This document shows, piece after piece, positions 29,033 to 39,910 of a DNA stretch of 64,000 bases. Each line of letters starts with the position of its first letter. Position 1 is the stretch's first letter. Source of the stretch: Accumulibacter sp. (GTDB taxonomy: Bacteria > Pseudomonadota > Gammaproteobacteria > Burkholderiales > Rhodocyclaceae); NCBI RefSeq assembly GCF_029255285.1, contig NZ_JAPUVI010000087.1, positions 62,001-126,000 on the forward strand, given 5' to 3'. A program made the position numbers and the translations under genes. Under the pieces are notes generated by a model, which was not told the origin of the DNA, made no database searches, and saw only the letters and a list, made by a program, of their open reading frames with translations.

Positions 29033-30399
29033 TCTTCGATGCCGAGCCGCTCAATGCGATAACGCAGCGAGCGGAAGGTCACGCCGAGCAGCCTGGCGGC
29101 CGCTGTGCGGTTGAACGCCGTCTTGGTCAGGGCTTCGACAATCGCTTGCTTCTCGACACGGTTGAGATAATCGTCGAGCGTCTCGCCATCCCTCCCGAGA
29201 CTGTCGCTGACCGCCGTTTCCGGCGCCAGTTGCAGATCCTCGAGTACCACCGCATGGTTGCTGCACAGCGCCGTCGCCCGCTCGAGGATGTTTTCCAGTT
29301 CGCGCACGTTGCCGGGAAAACTGTAGACTTTCAGCGCTTGCATGGCCTGCGGCTCCACGCTCGGCGCTTGAGGTCCGCAGATACGCACGAGCAAGGCTTG
29401 GACCAGGGGCTCGACGTCCTCGTGCCGCTCACGCAGCGGCGGCATCCTCAGCTCGATGACGTTCAGCCGATAATAGAGATCCTGGCGAAATGTCCCGGCG
29501 TCGACGCATTCCTTTAGCATGCGGTGAGTAGCCGAAATGATGCGCACATCAACCGCCTCCTCCACGGTACTGCCGACCTTGCGCACCTTCTTCTCCTGAA
29601 TGGCGCGCAGCAACTTGACCTGCATCAATAGTGGCAGATCGGCCACTTCGTCGAGAAACAGAGTGCCGCCCGCCGCCGCCTGGAAGAAGCCGGCCCGGTC
29701 ACTCTCGGCACCGGTGAACGCCCCCTTGCGGTAGCCGAAGAACTCGCTTTCCATCAGGTTTTCTGGAATCGCCCCGCAATTGACGGGGACGAAGGGCGCA
29801 CCTCGGCGCGCACTGTGATCGTGAATCAGGCGCGCGGCGAGTTCCTTGCCGGTACCCGACTCGCCGGAAATATACAAGGGCGCCTGGCTGCGCGACAGCT
29901 TGTCGATCATCTGGCGAACATGCTCTATCGCTGCCGACTGGCCGATCAGTTGCGCCGCCGGTCCGGCCGTCAGCCCCTCGTCGACCACTCCGCTGCGGGC
30001 GGGCAGATTCAGCGCCGACTTGATCAGGCTGCGCAACTGTTCGAGCGCCACCGGCTTGGCCAAATAGTCGAACGCCCCTGCCTTCAAGGCGGCGACAGCG
30101 TTCTGGGCGCTGCCGAAAGCCGTGATCACCGCCACCGGCGTCTCACCATAGCGTTCCCCGATCAAGCGCACGATTTCCAAACCCTCGCCATCCGGCAGAC
30201 GCATGTCGGTCAGGCACAACTGGTAGCGTTGTTTCTCCAGCAACTGCCGAGCCTGTGCCACGCTCGCCGCGCAGTCGGCTGAAAGCCCCATCCGGGCCAC
30301 GGTCAGGTCAATAAGTTCGCGGATGTCCGCTTCGTCGTCGACCACCAGAACCCTCGCCAACTCGCCGCGCGGCCGTCTCTCTACTTTGCCTATTGACAT
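29029..30399 (-). CDS. pilR: Type IV pilus sigma-54 response regulator PilR
   Basis: The 456-aa NtrC-family activator has a receiver domain (VLVVDDEADIRELID, Asp about 65 in LTDMRLPDGEG, Lys in LAKPVALEQL). The AAA+ domain has Walker A GESGTGKELAARLIH, the sigma-54 contact GAFTGAESDRAGFF and Walker B GGTLFLDEVADLP. A Fis-type C-terminal helix ends it (NRTAAARLLGVTFRSLRYR). It activates pilin transcription with RpoN. It overlaps the sensor gene upstream by 10 bases and ampD downstream by four. All motifs are intact, in contrast to the ntrX-like protein at 6826-8082. Confidence 0.94.
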   Translation of the reverse strand: MSIGKVERRPRGELARVLVVDDEADIRELIDLTVARMGLSADCAASVAQARQLLEKQRYQLCLTDMRLPDGEGLEIVRLIGERYGETPVAVITAFGSAQNAVAALKAGAFDYLAKPVALEQLRSLIKSALNLPARSGVVDEGLTAGPAAQLIGQSAAIEHVRQMIDKLSRSQAPLYISGESGTGKELAARLIHDHSARRGAPFVPVNCGAIPENLMESEFFGYRKGAFTGAESDRAGFFQAAAGGTLFLDEVADLPLLMQVKLLRAIQEKKVRKVGSTVEEAVDVRIISATHRMLKECVDAGTFRQDLYYRLNVIELRMPPLRERHEDVEPLVQALLVRICGPQAPSVEPQAMQALKVYSFPGNVRELENILERATALCSNHAVVLEDLQLAPETAVSDSLGRDGETLDDYLNRVEKQAIVEALTKTAFNRTAAARLLGVTFRSLRYRIERLGIEE

Positions 30400-31985
30400 C
30401 CGACACTTCTCCCGAGGATACGAAAATCGGCGCCCGGACGCTGGCCCTGCAGTTCGAGTTGCGCCCCATTTGCCTCACAGAGTTCGCGCGCGATATAGAG
30501 GCCCAAACCCGTACCGCGATGGCGGGTGGTAAAAAACGGCTCGAAGATCTGTTCCCGCAATGCCTCGTCCACTCCCTCACCATCGTCGATTACGTGCAGT
30601 TCCACCTGACCGTCGCCGCGGCCATCGCGAACCACCAACCGAACACTACCGGCGACACGGCGCGAATGGCTCAGTGCGTTACCCAGGAGGTTCCACAGCA
30701 CCTGATGCAAATGTGAGCGGTCAAAACATAATCTGGCCACCCCCGAAAACTCAAGAACGAGAACATCGGCAGGCAAATCCTCTTTGACCAGATATTCCTC
30801 GATAAACAGGGGCAGAGCCTCGCGCAGGTCGATCAGCTCGCGATAGGCGCGATCTCGACGCCCCAACTGCAGGACGTCACTGACGATGCGGTCAAGACGC
30901 TGGGCGTTGTCGAGCACGATGCGCAACAGTCGCTCGTGCATCTCGCCCCGCCGCTCTTCACGCAGCAGTTCGCCGGCGTGACTGATGGCCGACAGCGGAT
31001 TGCGAATCTCATGGGCAATATTGGCCGTGAGACGACCGAGTGCCGCCAGTTTGAGCTGCCGCGCCTGCTCGCGCAAACGACCCATGTCCTCGAGAAAGGC
31101 CAGCACATCACGTTCGGAGGTCTCGGTCGGAACAAAGCTGGCGCGCAAGTCGAAGCCACTCGCTGGCACACGCGCCAGGACGGCCTCGCCGCTTACACCC
31201 TGGCTCCAGGCGAGAAAACCCTGTGCGAGTTCGGACGAGCACTGCGCCAGGAGGAAGTTGTTGCTTCCATTCAGTCCCAGCAGTTGCTGGGCGCGCGGGT
31301 TACTCTGCTTGACCCTGCCGTCACGGCTGAGCACGAGAACGCCGTCCTGCATCTCTTCGATCACGCGCTGGCTGATCAGCGTCTGATTTCTCAGATCTAC
31401 ACCACGCTGGCGCGCCAAGGCCTCGTTGGCAATCACCCGCCGCGCCAGCAAGCGCGCCAATACGGCGACCGCGAAGAAGGCCGAACTGAACACTCCGGCA
31501 TTAAAAAAACCCACCGCCGCGAAGTCGCTCTGTAAGGCGCGGTAGGACTGCTCCGAAAGGATGGCGAGTGTTGCCAGCGCGGCATAGAACAGCACCAGGC
31601 GACCCTGACCGACCAAGCCAGCACCGGCCAGCGTGACCAGCAGCATCGAGCCAAGACCACTGCCCAAGCCACCACCGAAATGAATCAGCAAGGTGATGAC
31701 CAGCACGTCGACCAGCACGCTGGCGGTCAGTTGCATGCTGGCGTGTCGACGATGACGATAGGCGACAAGCACCGCCGCCGCGGCAGTCAGAAGATACAGC
31801 GCAGCCAGCAGGCGCGGGTGCTGCAGTCCCTGCTGCAGACCGAGAACGGGAAAAGCGGATGGGTACAGGAGGAGCGCGAAGAGGAGGAGAGACGCCACCG
31901 CGCAGCGATAGAGGTTGAAGTAGCGCAGCGACTTCCAATGAGTCTCAGAGAAAGCCTCCAAGCCAACATCCACCGAGCTCAACAT
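30390..31985 (-). CDS. pilS: Type IV pilus sensor histidine kinase PilS
   Basis: The 531-aa protein has about six N-terminal membrane segments (for example CAVASLLLFALLLYPSAFPV and LTASVLVDVLVITLLIHFGG). A PAS-like region, HisKA with NIAHEIRNPLSAISHAGELL, and HATPase_c with NLLGNALSH, DDGEGVD and RHRGTGLGLYIA follow. The architecture matches PilS of Pseudomonas, where the membrane domain monitors pilin level. The 10-base overlap with pilR shows they are expressed together. Confidence 0.93.
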   Translation of the reverse strand: MLSSVDVGLEAFSETHWKSLRYFNLYRCAVASLLLFALLLYPSAFPVLGLQQGLQHPRLLAALYLLTAAAAVLVAYRHRRHASMQLTASVLVDVLVITLLIHFGGGLGSGLGSMLLVTLAGAGLVGQGRLVLFYAALATLAILSEQSYRALQSDFAAVGFFNAGVFSSAFFAVAVLARLLARRVIANEALARQRGVDLRNQTLISQRVIEEMQDGVLVLSRDGRVKQSNPRAQQLLGLNGSNNFLLAQCSSELAQGFLAWSQGVSGEAVLARVPASGFDLRASFVPTETSERDVLAFLEDMGRLREQARQLKLAALGRLTANIAHEIRNPLSAISHAGELLREERRGEMHERLLRIVLDNAQRLDRIVSDVLQLGRRDRAYRELIDLREALPLFIEEYLVKEDLPADVLVLEFSGVARLCFDRSHLHQVLWNLLGNALSHSRRVAGSVRLVVRDGRGDGQVELHVIDDGEGVDEALREQIFEPFFTTRHRGTGLGLYIARELCEANGAQLELQGQRPGADFRILGRSVGCQ

Positions 31986-31991
31986 GGCCGC

Positions 31992-32228
31992 TCAGTGGTC
32001 GTCGGACCGAGCCTCACGAAGGTGGGCGGCACTGCAGTAGTACAGTCCATCGGCGAGGATGCTCTCGCTGACCGGTTGATTCACGCCGCAGCGTGCGCAC
32101 CGTACCATGCTCTCGGCTTCGGGCGGCGCTCCACGTTCCGGTCGCGCTCCCGGCCGTGACTGGCGGGTAGCGCGCCAGAGCCACCAGACAACACCGAGCA
32201 GAGCCACCAGTAGGAGGTATTTCGTCAT
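31992..32228 (-). CDS. Small membrane protein with C-terminal zinc-ribbon-like motif (PP0621 family)
   Basis: From ATG 32228 the product is 78 aa. It has one N-terminal membrane segment (YLLLVALLGVVWWLW) and a C-terminal metal-ribbon-like pattern (MVRCARCGVNQP then LYYCSAAHLREA). This matches the small PP0621 family often found immediately upstream of pilS in betaproteobacteria. It ends six bases before pilS. The open frame continues 22 codons further upstream (to 32294), but the membrane segment fits the inner ATG. Function unknown. Confidence 0.75.
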   Translation of the reverse strand: MTKYLLLVALLGVVWWLWRATRQSRPGARPERGAPPEAESMVRCARCGVNQPVSESILADGLYYCSAAHLREARSDDH

Positions 32229-32362
32229 GGCTAGAAGTATCCTGCGGTGCCGCTCAGCATAGCAGAAGCCGACGGTGAGAGAGCAAGGTGCCACGAATCG
32301 ACACGAAAGTCCGGAGGCAGATCAAAACGGACGCGCCAGATGCCGGCGCACGAATGTGTCGA

Positions 32363-32439
<77 letters not shown>

Positions 32440-32457
32440 ACCGAAGCATTCGCCGCG

Positions 32458-33426
32458 CTAGTAGTTTCTGGCGACGGCGAAGAGGGATAATTCTAGCAAG
32501 GAATCCTTGTATTGAGAAGCTGGCAGCGCAGCCAGCGCCGCGGCAGCGAGTTCGGCCTCCGCCCTGGCCTTCCGTCTCGCATAATCGAGCGCTCCAGTGG
32601 CACGAATTGCGGCTAGAACATGTGGAAAATCGTCGCGGCCACCGCTCTCGATGGCTCGCCGGACGCTCGCCGCCTGCTCAGCATTGCCGTGTTGCAGTAC
32701 AAAAATAAGAGGGAGCGTCGGTTTGCCCTCAGCCAGATCGTCGCCCAGGTGCTTGCCGGTTTCGACCTCGGCACCCGAATAGTCGAGCACGTCGTCGATC
32801 AACTGAAACGCCGTTCCGAGGTGAATGCCGTAGCTCGCCATCCCTTGTTCGACAGCCGCCGATCCGCCGCCGAGGATGGCACCGAGTTGCGCGGCCGCCT
32901 CGAACAGTTTGGCCGTCTTGTAACGAATGACTTGCAGATAGCCCGCCTCGTCGACGTCGGCGTCATGGCAGTTCATCAACTGCAGCACTTCGCCCTCAGC
33001 GATGACGTTGGTGGCGTCGGACAGAACCCGCATGACGCGCATGTCGTCGACCGCGACCATCATCTGGAAAGCACGCGAGTACAGAAAATCGCCGACCAAT
33101 ACGCTGGCCGAGTTGCCGAAAATCGCGTTGGCTGTGTCCCGACCGCGTCGCAGGTCGGACCCATCTACGACATCATCATGCAGGAGCGTGGCCGTGTGAA
33201 TGAACTCGATGACTGCCGCCAGTTCGTGGTGATGTGTTCCGCGGTACGCCAGAGCGCCGGCCGAGAGCAACACGAGCGCCGGGCGCAAGCGCTTGCCGCC
33301 GCTCTGTATGATGTACTCGGCGACCTGTCGGACCAATGCCACGTCGGAATGCAGGCGCTGGCGGATTACCGCGTCAACAGCCGTCATATCGGGCCCGATC
33401 AGGTTGAAGAACTGCTCCATTCTCAC
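32458..33426 (-). CDS. ispB: Octaprenyl/polyprenyl diphosphate synthase
   Basis: The 322-aa trans-prenyltransferase has both Asp-rich motifs: LLHDDVVDGSDLRRG (FARM) and LIDDVLDYSG (SARM). GGKRLRPALVLL and YKTAKLFEAAAQLGA are further family stretches. It makes the polyprenyl side chain for ubiquinone in the cytoplasm. It is divergent from rplU-rpmA-obg, a conserved arrangement in beta- and gammaproteobacteria. Chain length cannot be read with certainty; octaprenyl is the usual betaproteobacterial product. Confidence 0.92.
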   Translation of the reverse strand: MRMEQFFNLIGPDMTAVDAVIRQRLHSDVALVRQVAEYIIQSGGKRLRPALVLLSAGALAYRGTHHHELAAVIEFIHTATLLHDDVVDGSDLRRGRDTANAIFGNSASVLVGDFLYSRAFQMMVAVDDMRVMRVLSDATNVIAEGEVLQLMNCHDADVDEAGYLQVIRYKTAKLFEAAAQLGAILGGGSAAVEQGMASYGIHLGTAFQLIDDVLDYSGAEVETGKHLGDDLAEGKPTLPLIFVLQHGNAEQAASVRRAIESGGRDDFPHVLAAIRATGALDYARRKARAEAELAAAALAALPASQYKDSLLELSLFAVARNY

Positions 33427-33516
33427 GACACGGCACCTTGCGACAAAAACTGCGGAATCTTAGGCGTCGCCCTGTCCGGCGTCAAGCGACGCCGACTCAC
33501 TGGCCACGCAAACCCT

Positions 33517-33544
33517 TTGACGGAACCGCGAAACTACGTATAAT
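33517..33544 (+). promoter_or_regulatory. Sigma-70 promoter for rplU-rpmA
   Basis: TTGACG (33517-33522) and a perfect TATAAT (33539-33544) are separated by 16 bases, 44 bases upstream of the rplU ATG. This is the best consensus-like promoter I found in the window and suits a ribosomal protein operon. Confidence 0.85.
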
Positions 33545-33588
33545 GCAGGGTTCTTCGCTTCACTTTGTCTAGCTTTTTGGAGTCCAAC

Positions 33589-33924
33589 ATGTACGCGGTG
33601 ATAAAAACCGGGGGCAAGCAGTATCGCGTTGTCAGCGGCGAAAAACTGAAAATAGAACAGATACCGGCAGAAGTTGGCGCAGAAGTTGTTCTTGACCAGA
33701 TTCTGATGGTTGGCGAAGGCGAGACCGTCACGGTCGGCACACCGACGGTCGTCGGCGCCACGGTCAAGGCTACTGTGCTTTCGCAGGGCCGTCACGACAA
33801 GGTCCGCATCTTCAAGATGCGTCGTCGCAAACACTACCAGAAGCACCAGGGGCATCGCCAGAACTACACCGAGATCCGGGTTGACCTCATCGCCGACGGT
33901 GCAGCACTGGTTCCTTCGGACTGA
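33589..33924 (+). CDS. rplU: 50S ribosomal protein L21
   Basis: The 111-aa protein begins [20 protein letters not shown], the canonical L21 N terminus, and contains [21 protein letters not shown]. The ATG at 33589 is preceded by TTTTGGAGTCCAAC, a clear ribosome-binding site; the frame opens 24 bases earlier but that part lacks family similarity. It binds 23S rRNA in the large subunit. rpmA follows 19 bases later. Confidence 0.97.
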   Translation: MYAVIKTGGKQYRVVSGEKLKIEQIPAEVGAEVVLDQILMVGEGETVTVGTPTVVGATVKATVLSQGRHDKVRIFKMRRRKHYQKHQGHRQNYTEIRVDLIADGAALVPSD

Positions 33925-33943
33925 ATTGAGAGGAGTTTGACTC

Positions 33944-34207
33944 ATGGCACACAAGAAAGCAGGCGGCAGCGTACGCAACGGCCGCGATTCGGAAGCCAAG
34001 CGTCTCGGCGTCAAGCGCTACGGTGGGCAGCTGGTTCGCGCCGGAAACATCATCATTCGTCAGCGCGGCACCGAGTACCACCCGGGTGAAAACATGGGTA
34101 TCGGCAAGGATCACACGCTGTTCGCACTGGTCGACGGCCACGTCCAGTTTGCTGTCAAAGGGGCTCTGCGTCGCCGCACGGTGAGCATCGTTCCGGCGGC
34201 GGCCTGA
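33944..34207 (+). CDS. rpmA: 50S ribosomal protein L27
   Basis: The 87-aa protein starts [20 protein letters not shown] and continues with [20 protein letters not shown] and [20 protein letters not shown], which is unmistakably L27. GAGAGGAGTTTGACTC precedes the ATG. There is no N-terminal extension of the kind cleaved in Firmicutes. A terminator lies between it and obg. Confidence 0.98.
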   Translation: MAHKKAGGSVRNGRDSEAKRLGVKRYGGQLVRAGNIIIRQRGTEYHPGENMGIGKDHTLFALVDGHVQFAVKGALRRRTVSIVPAAA

Positions 34208-34245
34208 ACGACCTCGCACCGGCTGCCTGGCAGCCGAGGCGGCAC

Positions 34246-36537
<2,292 letters not shown>

Positions 36538-36637
36538 AACGCCTGTCAGTCAACCAAAAAGCGCTGGGCGGCCGTGAACGATGACGGCGCTCGCCAAACG
36601 AACGGCAGCGAAGCGGATTGACCGACTACCCGATACC

Positions 36638-37375
36638 TCAGCGCGACGCGTCGGCCAACGTCTGATAGACGAAGGCGGTCAGTGCGATAGCCGCCTCGTC
36701 GGACAGGCCGGCGAACTGTACGCCATGCAAAAACTCGCCGCCGACGTCCTGCGAGACAGAGCGGATCGCAGCATCAATTGACGTCAAGAACTCGATCTCC
36801 CTGATATGCATCCGAAACTTGATCGACAACAGATCATCCTTGCTGCCTAGCCGGGTCTTCGAAGAAAGAAGCGCTCCGCTGACGCTGAGGTTGGTCAAAA
36901 CCCCGGCGGCGGTCACAGTTCGGGTATCCTCACGCATGGCGACCGCGCAGATGATGCGCACGGGGACCCTCTCTCCCGTGCGAACCACCAGCCCTCGCAC
37001 CTGCGGCGGATAGCTCAGGTGCATGTGCGGGAAAGGGACGCTCGATGCCTTCAGGACGTTGGCCGTGAAAGCATACGCATTCTTACCAGAAAAAAAGCGG
37101 ACGACAAATGCCTGCCCTTCACGTACGTAGCAGACCGCGCCATCCGCTTCGGGCATCGTTACGAGTACGCTCTTGGCTCTGAGATAGCCGATCAGCTTGA
37201 CGTAGTAACGGACTTCCGCCTGCTCGGTCTGGATCTGGAAGGCATCGCCGATGGCCACTTTGGTTTGCTCGAAAGGAACGACCCGCTCGCCCGACTGTTC
37301 GAGCCGGCTGTTTTCACCGGCGTCTTTGTCAACACGACTGCCTGCCATGCTCACCTTTGAGCCCAGCGTCCCCAT
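36638..37375 (-). CDS. PilZ-domain c-di-GMP-binding protein (YcgR-like)
   Basis: The 245-aa protein has an N-terminal PilZN/YcgR-like barrel (AIGDAFQIQTEQ, YVKLIGYLRAKSVLVTMPEAD) and a C-terminal PilZ domain. The c-di-GMP signatures are visible as RTGERVPVR (RxxxR) and NLSVSGALL ([D/N]xSxxG), so binding is plausible. YcgR proteins link c-di-GMP to flagellar or pilus motility. No flagellar gene is nearby, so the target is open. It is convergent with proB across a 100-base gap. Confidence 0.85.
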   Translation of the reverse strand: MGTLGSKVSMAGSRVDKDAGENSRLEQSGERVVPFEQTKVAIGDAFQIQTEQAEVRYYVKLIGYLRAKSVLVTMPEADGAVCYVREGQAFVVRFFSGKNAYAFTANVLKASSVPFPHMHLSYPPQVRGLVVRTGERVPVRIICAVAMREDTRTVTAAGVLTNLSVSGALLSSKTRLGSKDDLLSIKFRMHIREIEFLTSIDAAIRSVSQDVGGEFLHGVQFAGLSDEAAIALTAFVYQTLADASR

Positions 37376-37748
37376 GATACTCCTCCCCCCTGTCCGTCAC
37401 GGCCGCGAAGTGCGTGGCCGGCGAAAAGCACCGCTGCCGGGAAACGCGACGTATTCGCGGCCTCTGTCGGGTGAAAGGCCCGACACGGCGGCACTCTTGC
37501 GCACGTTGCCCCCGCGCCACCCGAACTGTACCGGCCGAGCCCACTGAATCCGAGGCCAAGGCTCCGATAATAAACGACTTTACGGGCCGACAAGAGGATT
37601 CTTCGAGACCACTGTCGCGACCCCGGCGAATCAATGCAAATGCCATTATTTCCGGAGGCCTCTCAGCGGCACGCCGAGCGGCTCCATGGTATGCTGTGTT
37701 TTTCCGCATGCCAGCCCTGCCCCCGGGCACCAGCCGCCGAGCGACCAC
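37376..37748. other. Intergenic region between PilZ gene and methyltransferase gene
   Basis: No gene, RNA or repeat is recognised. It presumably holds the divergent promoters of the flanking genes; TATGCT at about 37691 is a possible -10 for the plus-strand gene, without a clear -35 box. Confidence 0.35.
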
Positions 37749-38432
37749 ATGAACGACCAGCAGAAACCGGCCATTCACCTGTCTTTTTCCGAAAAGTACA
37801 CTGACGATCATTCGCGGCAGTACTTCGAGAAACACCATCGGAAGAAGCTTTCCGACCGGATGGAACATCGGATGGCCGAACGCGCACTGGCACTGGCCGG
37901 CAAACCGGCTTCGATACTCGACCTACCTTGCGGCACGGGCCGCTTCTGGTCGATGCTGGCAGCCGACCCGCAGCGTCAACTGATCGCCGCCGACTATAGC
38001 CAAGCCATGCTCGACGTGGCGGCGAAGGTTCGCGATCCCGCGGTGGTGAGCCGTTTTCGCCTGCTGCAGTGCTCCGCTTTTGCGATCACCTTGCCCAACG
38101 ACAGTGTCGACTGCATATTTTCGATTCGCCTCATGCATCACATCGGCGAACCGGCCAACCGTATCGCCATGCTCAAGGAGTTTTGGCGCGTGACACGCAA
38201 TACCGTCATCCTGTCTCTCTGGGTCGATGGCAACTACAAGGCCTGGCGCCGCCGCAGGCTCGAAGAAAAGCGCCGACTGGGCGGTGAGAAGAGTGATAAC
38301 CGCTTCATCGTTCCGAGCGCGCAATTCGAACAGGAATGCCGCGCTGCCGGCTTCGTGATCGTTGGCCATGTCGATTTCCTGCCGCACGTGTTCATGTGGC
38401 GGACTTACGTTCTGCGCAAGAAGTCCCCCTAG
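37749..38432 (+). CDS. Class I SAM-dependent methyltransferase
   Basis: From ATG 37749 the product is 227 aa. The SAM-binding motif I is SILDLPCGTGRFWSML, motif II IAADYSQAMLDVA, and post-motif stretches include LPNDSVDCIFSIRLMHHI and RVTRNTVILSLWVDG. This is a Methyltransf_11-type small-molecule methylase; the substrate is not evident. It is followed 23 bases later by an InaA-like kinase gene, a pairing consistent with a joint role in envelope or lipid modification (inference). The frame upstream of 37749 is not used. Confidence 0.82.
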   Translation: MNDQQKPAIHLSFSEKYTDDHSRQYFEKHHRKKLSDRMEHRMAERALALAGKPASILDLPCGTGRFWSMLAADPQRQLIAADYSQAMLDVAAKVRDPAVVSRFRLLQCSAFAITLPNDSVDCIFSIRLMHHIGEPANRIAMLKEFWRVTRNTVILSLWVDGNYKAWRRRRLEEKRRLGGEKSDNRFIVPSAQFEQECRAAGFVIVGHVDFLPHVFMWRTYVLRKKSP

Positions 38433-38455
38433 CGTCGGGCAATCGGTAAGCGAAG

Positions 38456-39199
38456 ATGAACGCGCCGATGAAAGGCCGCGACATGTTTCCCGATCAGAAA
38501 GCGCGCGCGCAAATGGCCGCTAGCGGCCTGGACGCCTTCGACGCGCTGTGGTCGCTGAGCGGCGACTGGCACGAAGCCCCTAACGAAAGACGTGGCGGGT
38601 GGAGCGGTGTCAGCCGCCACAAGCTGGCCGACGACAGCGCGATTTTCCTGAAACGCCAGGAAAACCACCTTTGCCGGACCTTACGCCATCCGTTTCGCGG
38701 CGTTCCGACTTTCTATCGCGAATACCTCAACATCCGGCGTCTACAGCAAGCGCACATCGGGGCCGTCGAAGCTCTGTATTACGGCGACCGGCTGACGGCA
38801 GGGTGCTGGCGTGCGATCCTGGTCACGCGCGCGCTGGAAGACTTCGTGAGTCTTGACGAGTGGAACGCCACGCCTGGCCACGACGAGCCGGCGCAGCGCC
38901 ATGCGCTGATTCGGGCCGTTGCCATGGCCTGCGCCCGACTTCACCATCACCGCCTGCAACATAGCTGCCTGTATGGCAAGCATGTCTTTGTCCGCCGCTC
39001 ACCACCGACGCTGCGCGCCTACCAGGAAACGGACGTCCGCTTCATCGATCTAGAAAAGTTGCGCCGTGGCCTCAGCCGCGGACGGGTCGGCGCGCACGAT
39101 CTGGACCAGTTGATGCGCCATACCGCGGACTGGACGGACGACGAACGCGCGATGTTTCGGTCAGTCTACCGCCAGCAGCGAGCGGTTTTGGAGAGATGA
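38456..39199 (+). CDS. Lipopolysaccharide kinase InaA family protein
   Basis: The 247-aa protein resembles the WaaP/InaA kinase-like fold. RGGWSGVSRHKL plus IFLKRQENH (ATP-binding Lys), RHPFRGVPTFYREYLNIRRLQ, LVTRALEDFVSL and LHHHRLQHSCLYGKHVFVR are stretches I associate with InaA proteins. VRFIDLEKLRRG supplies the metal-binding Asp. Probably cytoplasmic or membrane-associated. The target could be LPS core or another envelope component. Its last 39 bases overlap the convergent acetyltransferase gene. Confidence 0.8.
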   Translation: MNAPMKGRDMFPDQKARAQMAASGLDAFDALWSLSGDWHEAPNERRGGWSGVSRHKLADDSAIFLKRQENHLCRTLRHPFRGVPTFYREYLNIRRLQQAHIGAVEALYYGDRLTAGCWRAILVTRALEDFVSLDEWNATPGHDEPAQRHALIRAVAMACARLHHHRLQHSCLYGKHVFVRRSPPTLRAYQETDVRFIDLEKLRRGLSRGRVGAHDLDQLMRHTADWTDDERAMFRSVYRQQRAVLER

Positions 39200-39898
39200 C
39201 CGGGTAAGCGCCGACAGAGCGACGCGTTGCTTGCCGGCGGCGTCGAAATTGGCCGGGTCCAGCCAGCGTACGAAGGCCTTGTCGAGTTCCGGCCAGTCCC
39301 GGTCGAGCACGGCATACCAGGCGGTATCCCGATTGCGCCCCTTGACCACCGTTGCCTGTCGGAAGATGCCTTCGAACGACAGACCGAGGCGTAGCGCGGC
39401 TCTACGTGACGCTTCGTTGAGGGCATCGCACTTCCACTCACAACGCCGATAACCCAGTTCAAACGCCTGCTTCATCAGCAGATAAAGCGCCTCGGTGGCC
39501 GCAGGCGTCCGCCGCAGGCGCGGCGCGAAATTGAGGTGTCCGATTTCGATCGAGCCGCCCGCGGGAACAATTCGCAGGTAGCTGGCAACGCCCAGCGCCG
39601 CATTCGCTGACCTTTCGATAACGGCATAGAACAGTCGGTCGCCGTCGAGGCAGGTCGTTTCGACCCACTCTCGATAGCGGTCCGGGCTGGAAAATGGCCC
39701 ATATGGCAAATAGGTCCACGTACGCCCGTCGACGTCGGCGGCGTTTTCGGCGTACAGACTGGCCGCATGCCGCTCGGCAGCCAAGGGCTCGAGCCGTGAA
39801 TAACGACCTTCCAGCACTTGACCGGAAGGAGGCGTCGGTTCCCGCCACCCCGTCAACAACTCGCCGACGGGTTGTCCAAGCGCGTTCAATCGGCACAT
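39161..39898 (-). CDS. GNAT family N-acetyltransferase (RimJ/RimL type)
   Basis: The 245-aa protein has the GNAT_3/RimL pattern. RYSRLEPLAAERHAASLY begins the fold, then FYAVIERSANAALGVASYL, GSIEIGHLNFAPRLRRTPAA and EALYLLMKQAFELGYRRCEW. NEASRRAALRLGLSFEGIFRQ is the acetyl-CoA-binding region, and RDTAWYAVLDRDWPELD closes the domain. It likely acetylates an amino group on a small molecule or protein N terminus. It ends inside the 3' end of the InaA-like gene on the opposite strand (39-base tail-to-tail overlap). Confidence 0.87.
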   Translation of the reverse strand: MCRLNALGQPVGELLTGWREPTPPSGQVLEGRYSRLEPLAAERHAASLYAENAADVDGRTWTYLPYGPFSSPDRYREWVETTCLDGDRLFYAVIERSANAALGVASYLRIVPAGGSIEIGHLNFAPRLRRTPAATEALYLLMKQAFELGYRRCEWKCDALNEASRRAALRLGLSFEGIFRQATVVKGRNRDTAWYAVLDRDWPELDKAFVRWLDPANFDAAGKQRVALSALTRSSLQNRSLLAVD

Positions 39899-39910
39899 GC
39901 CTGTCTGTCC

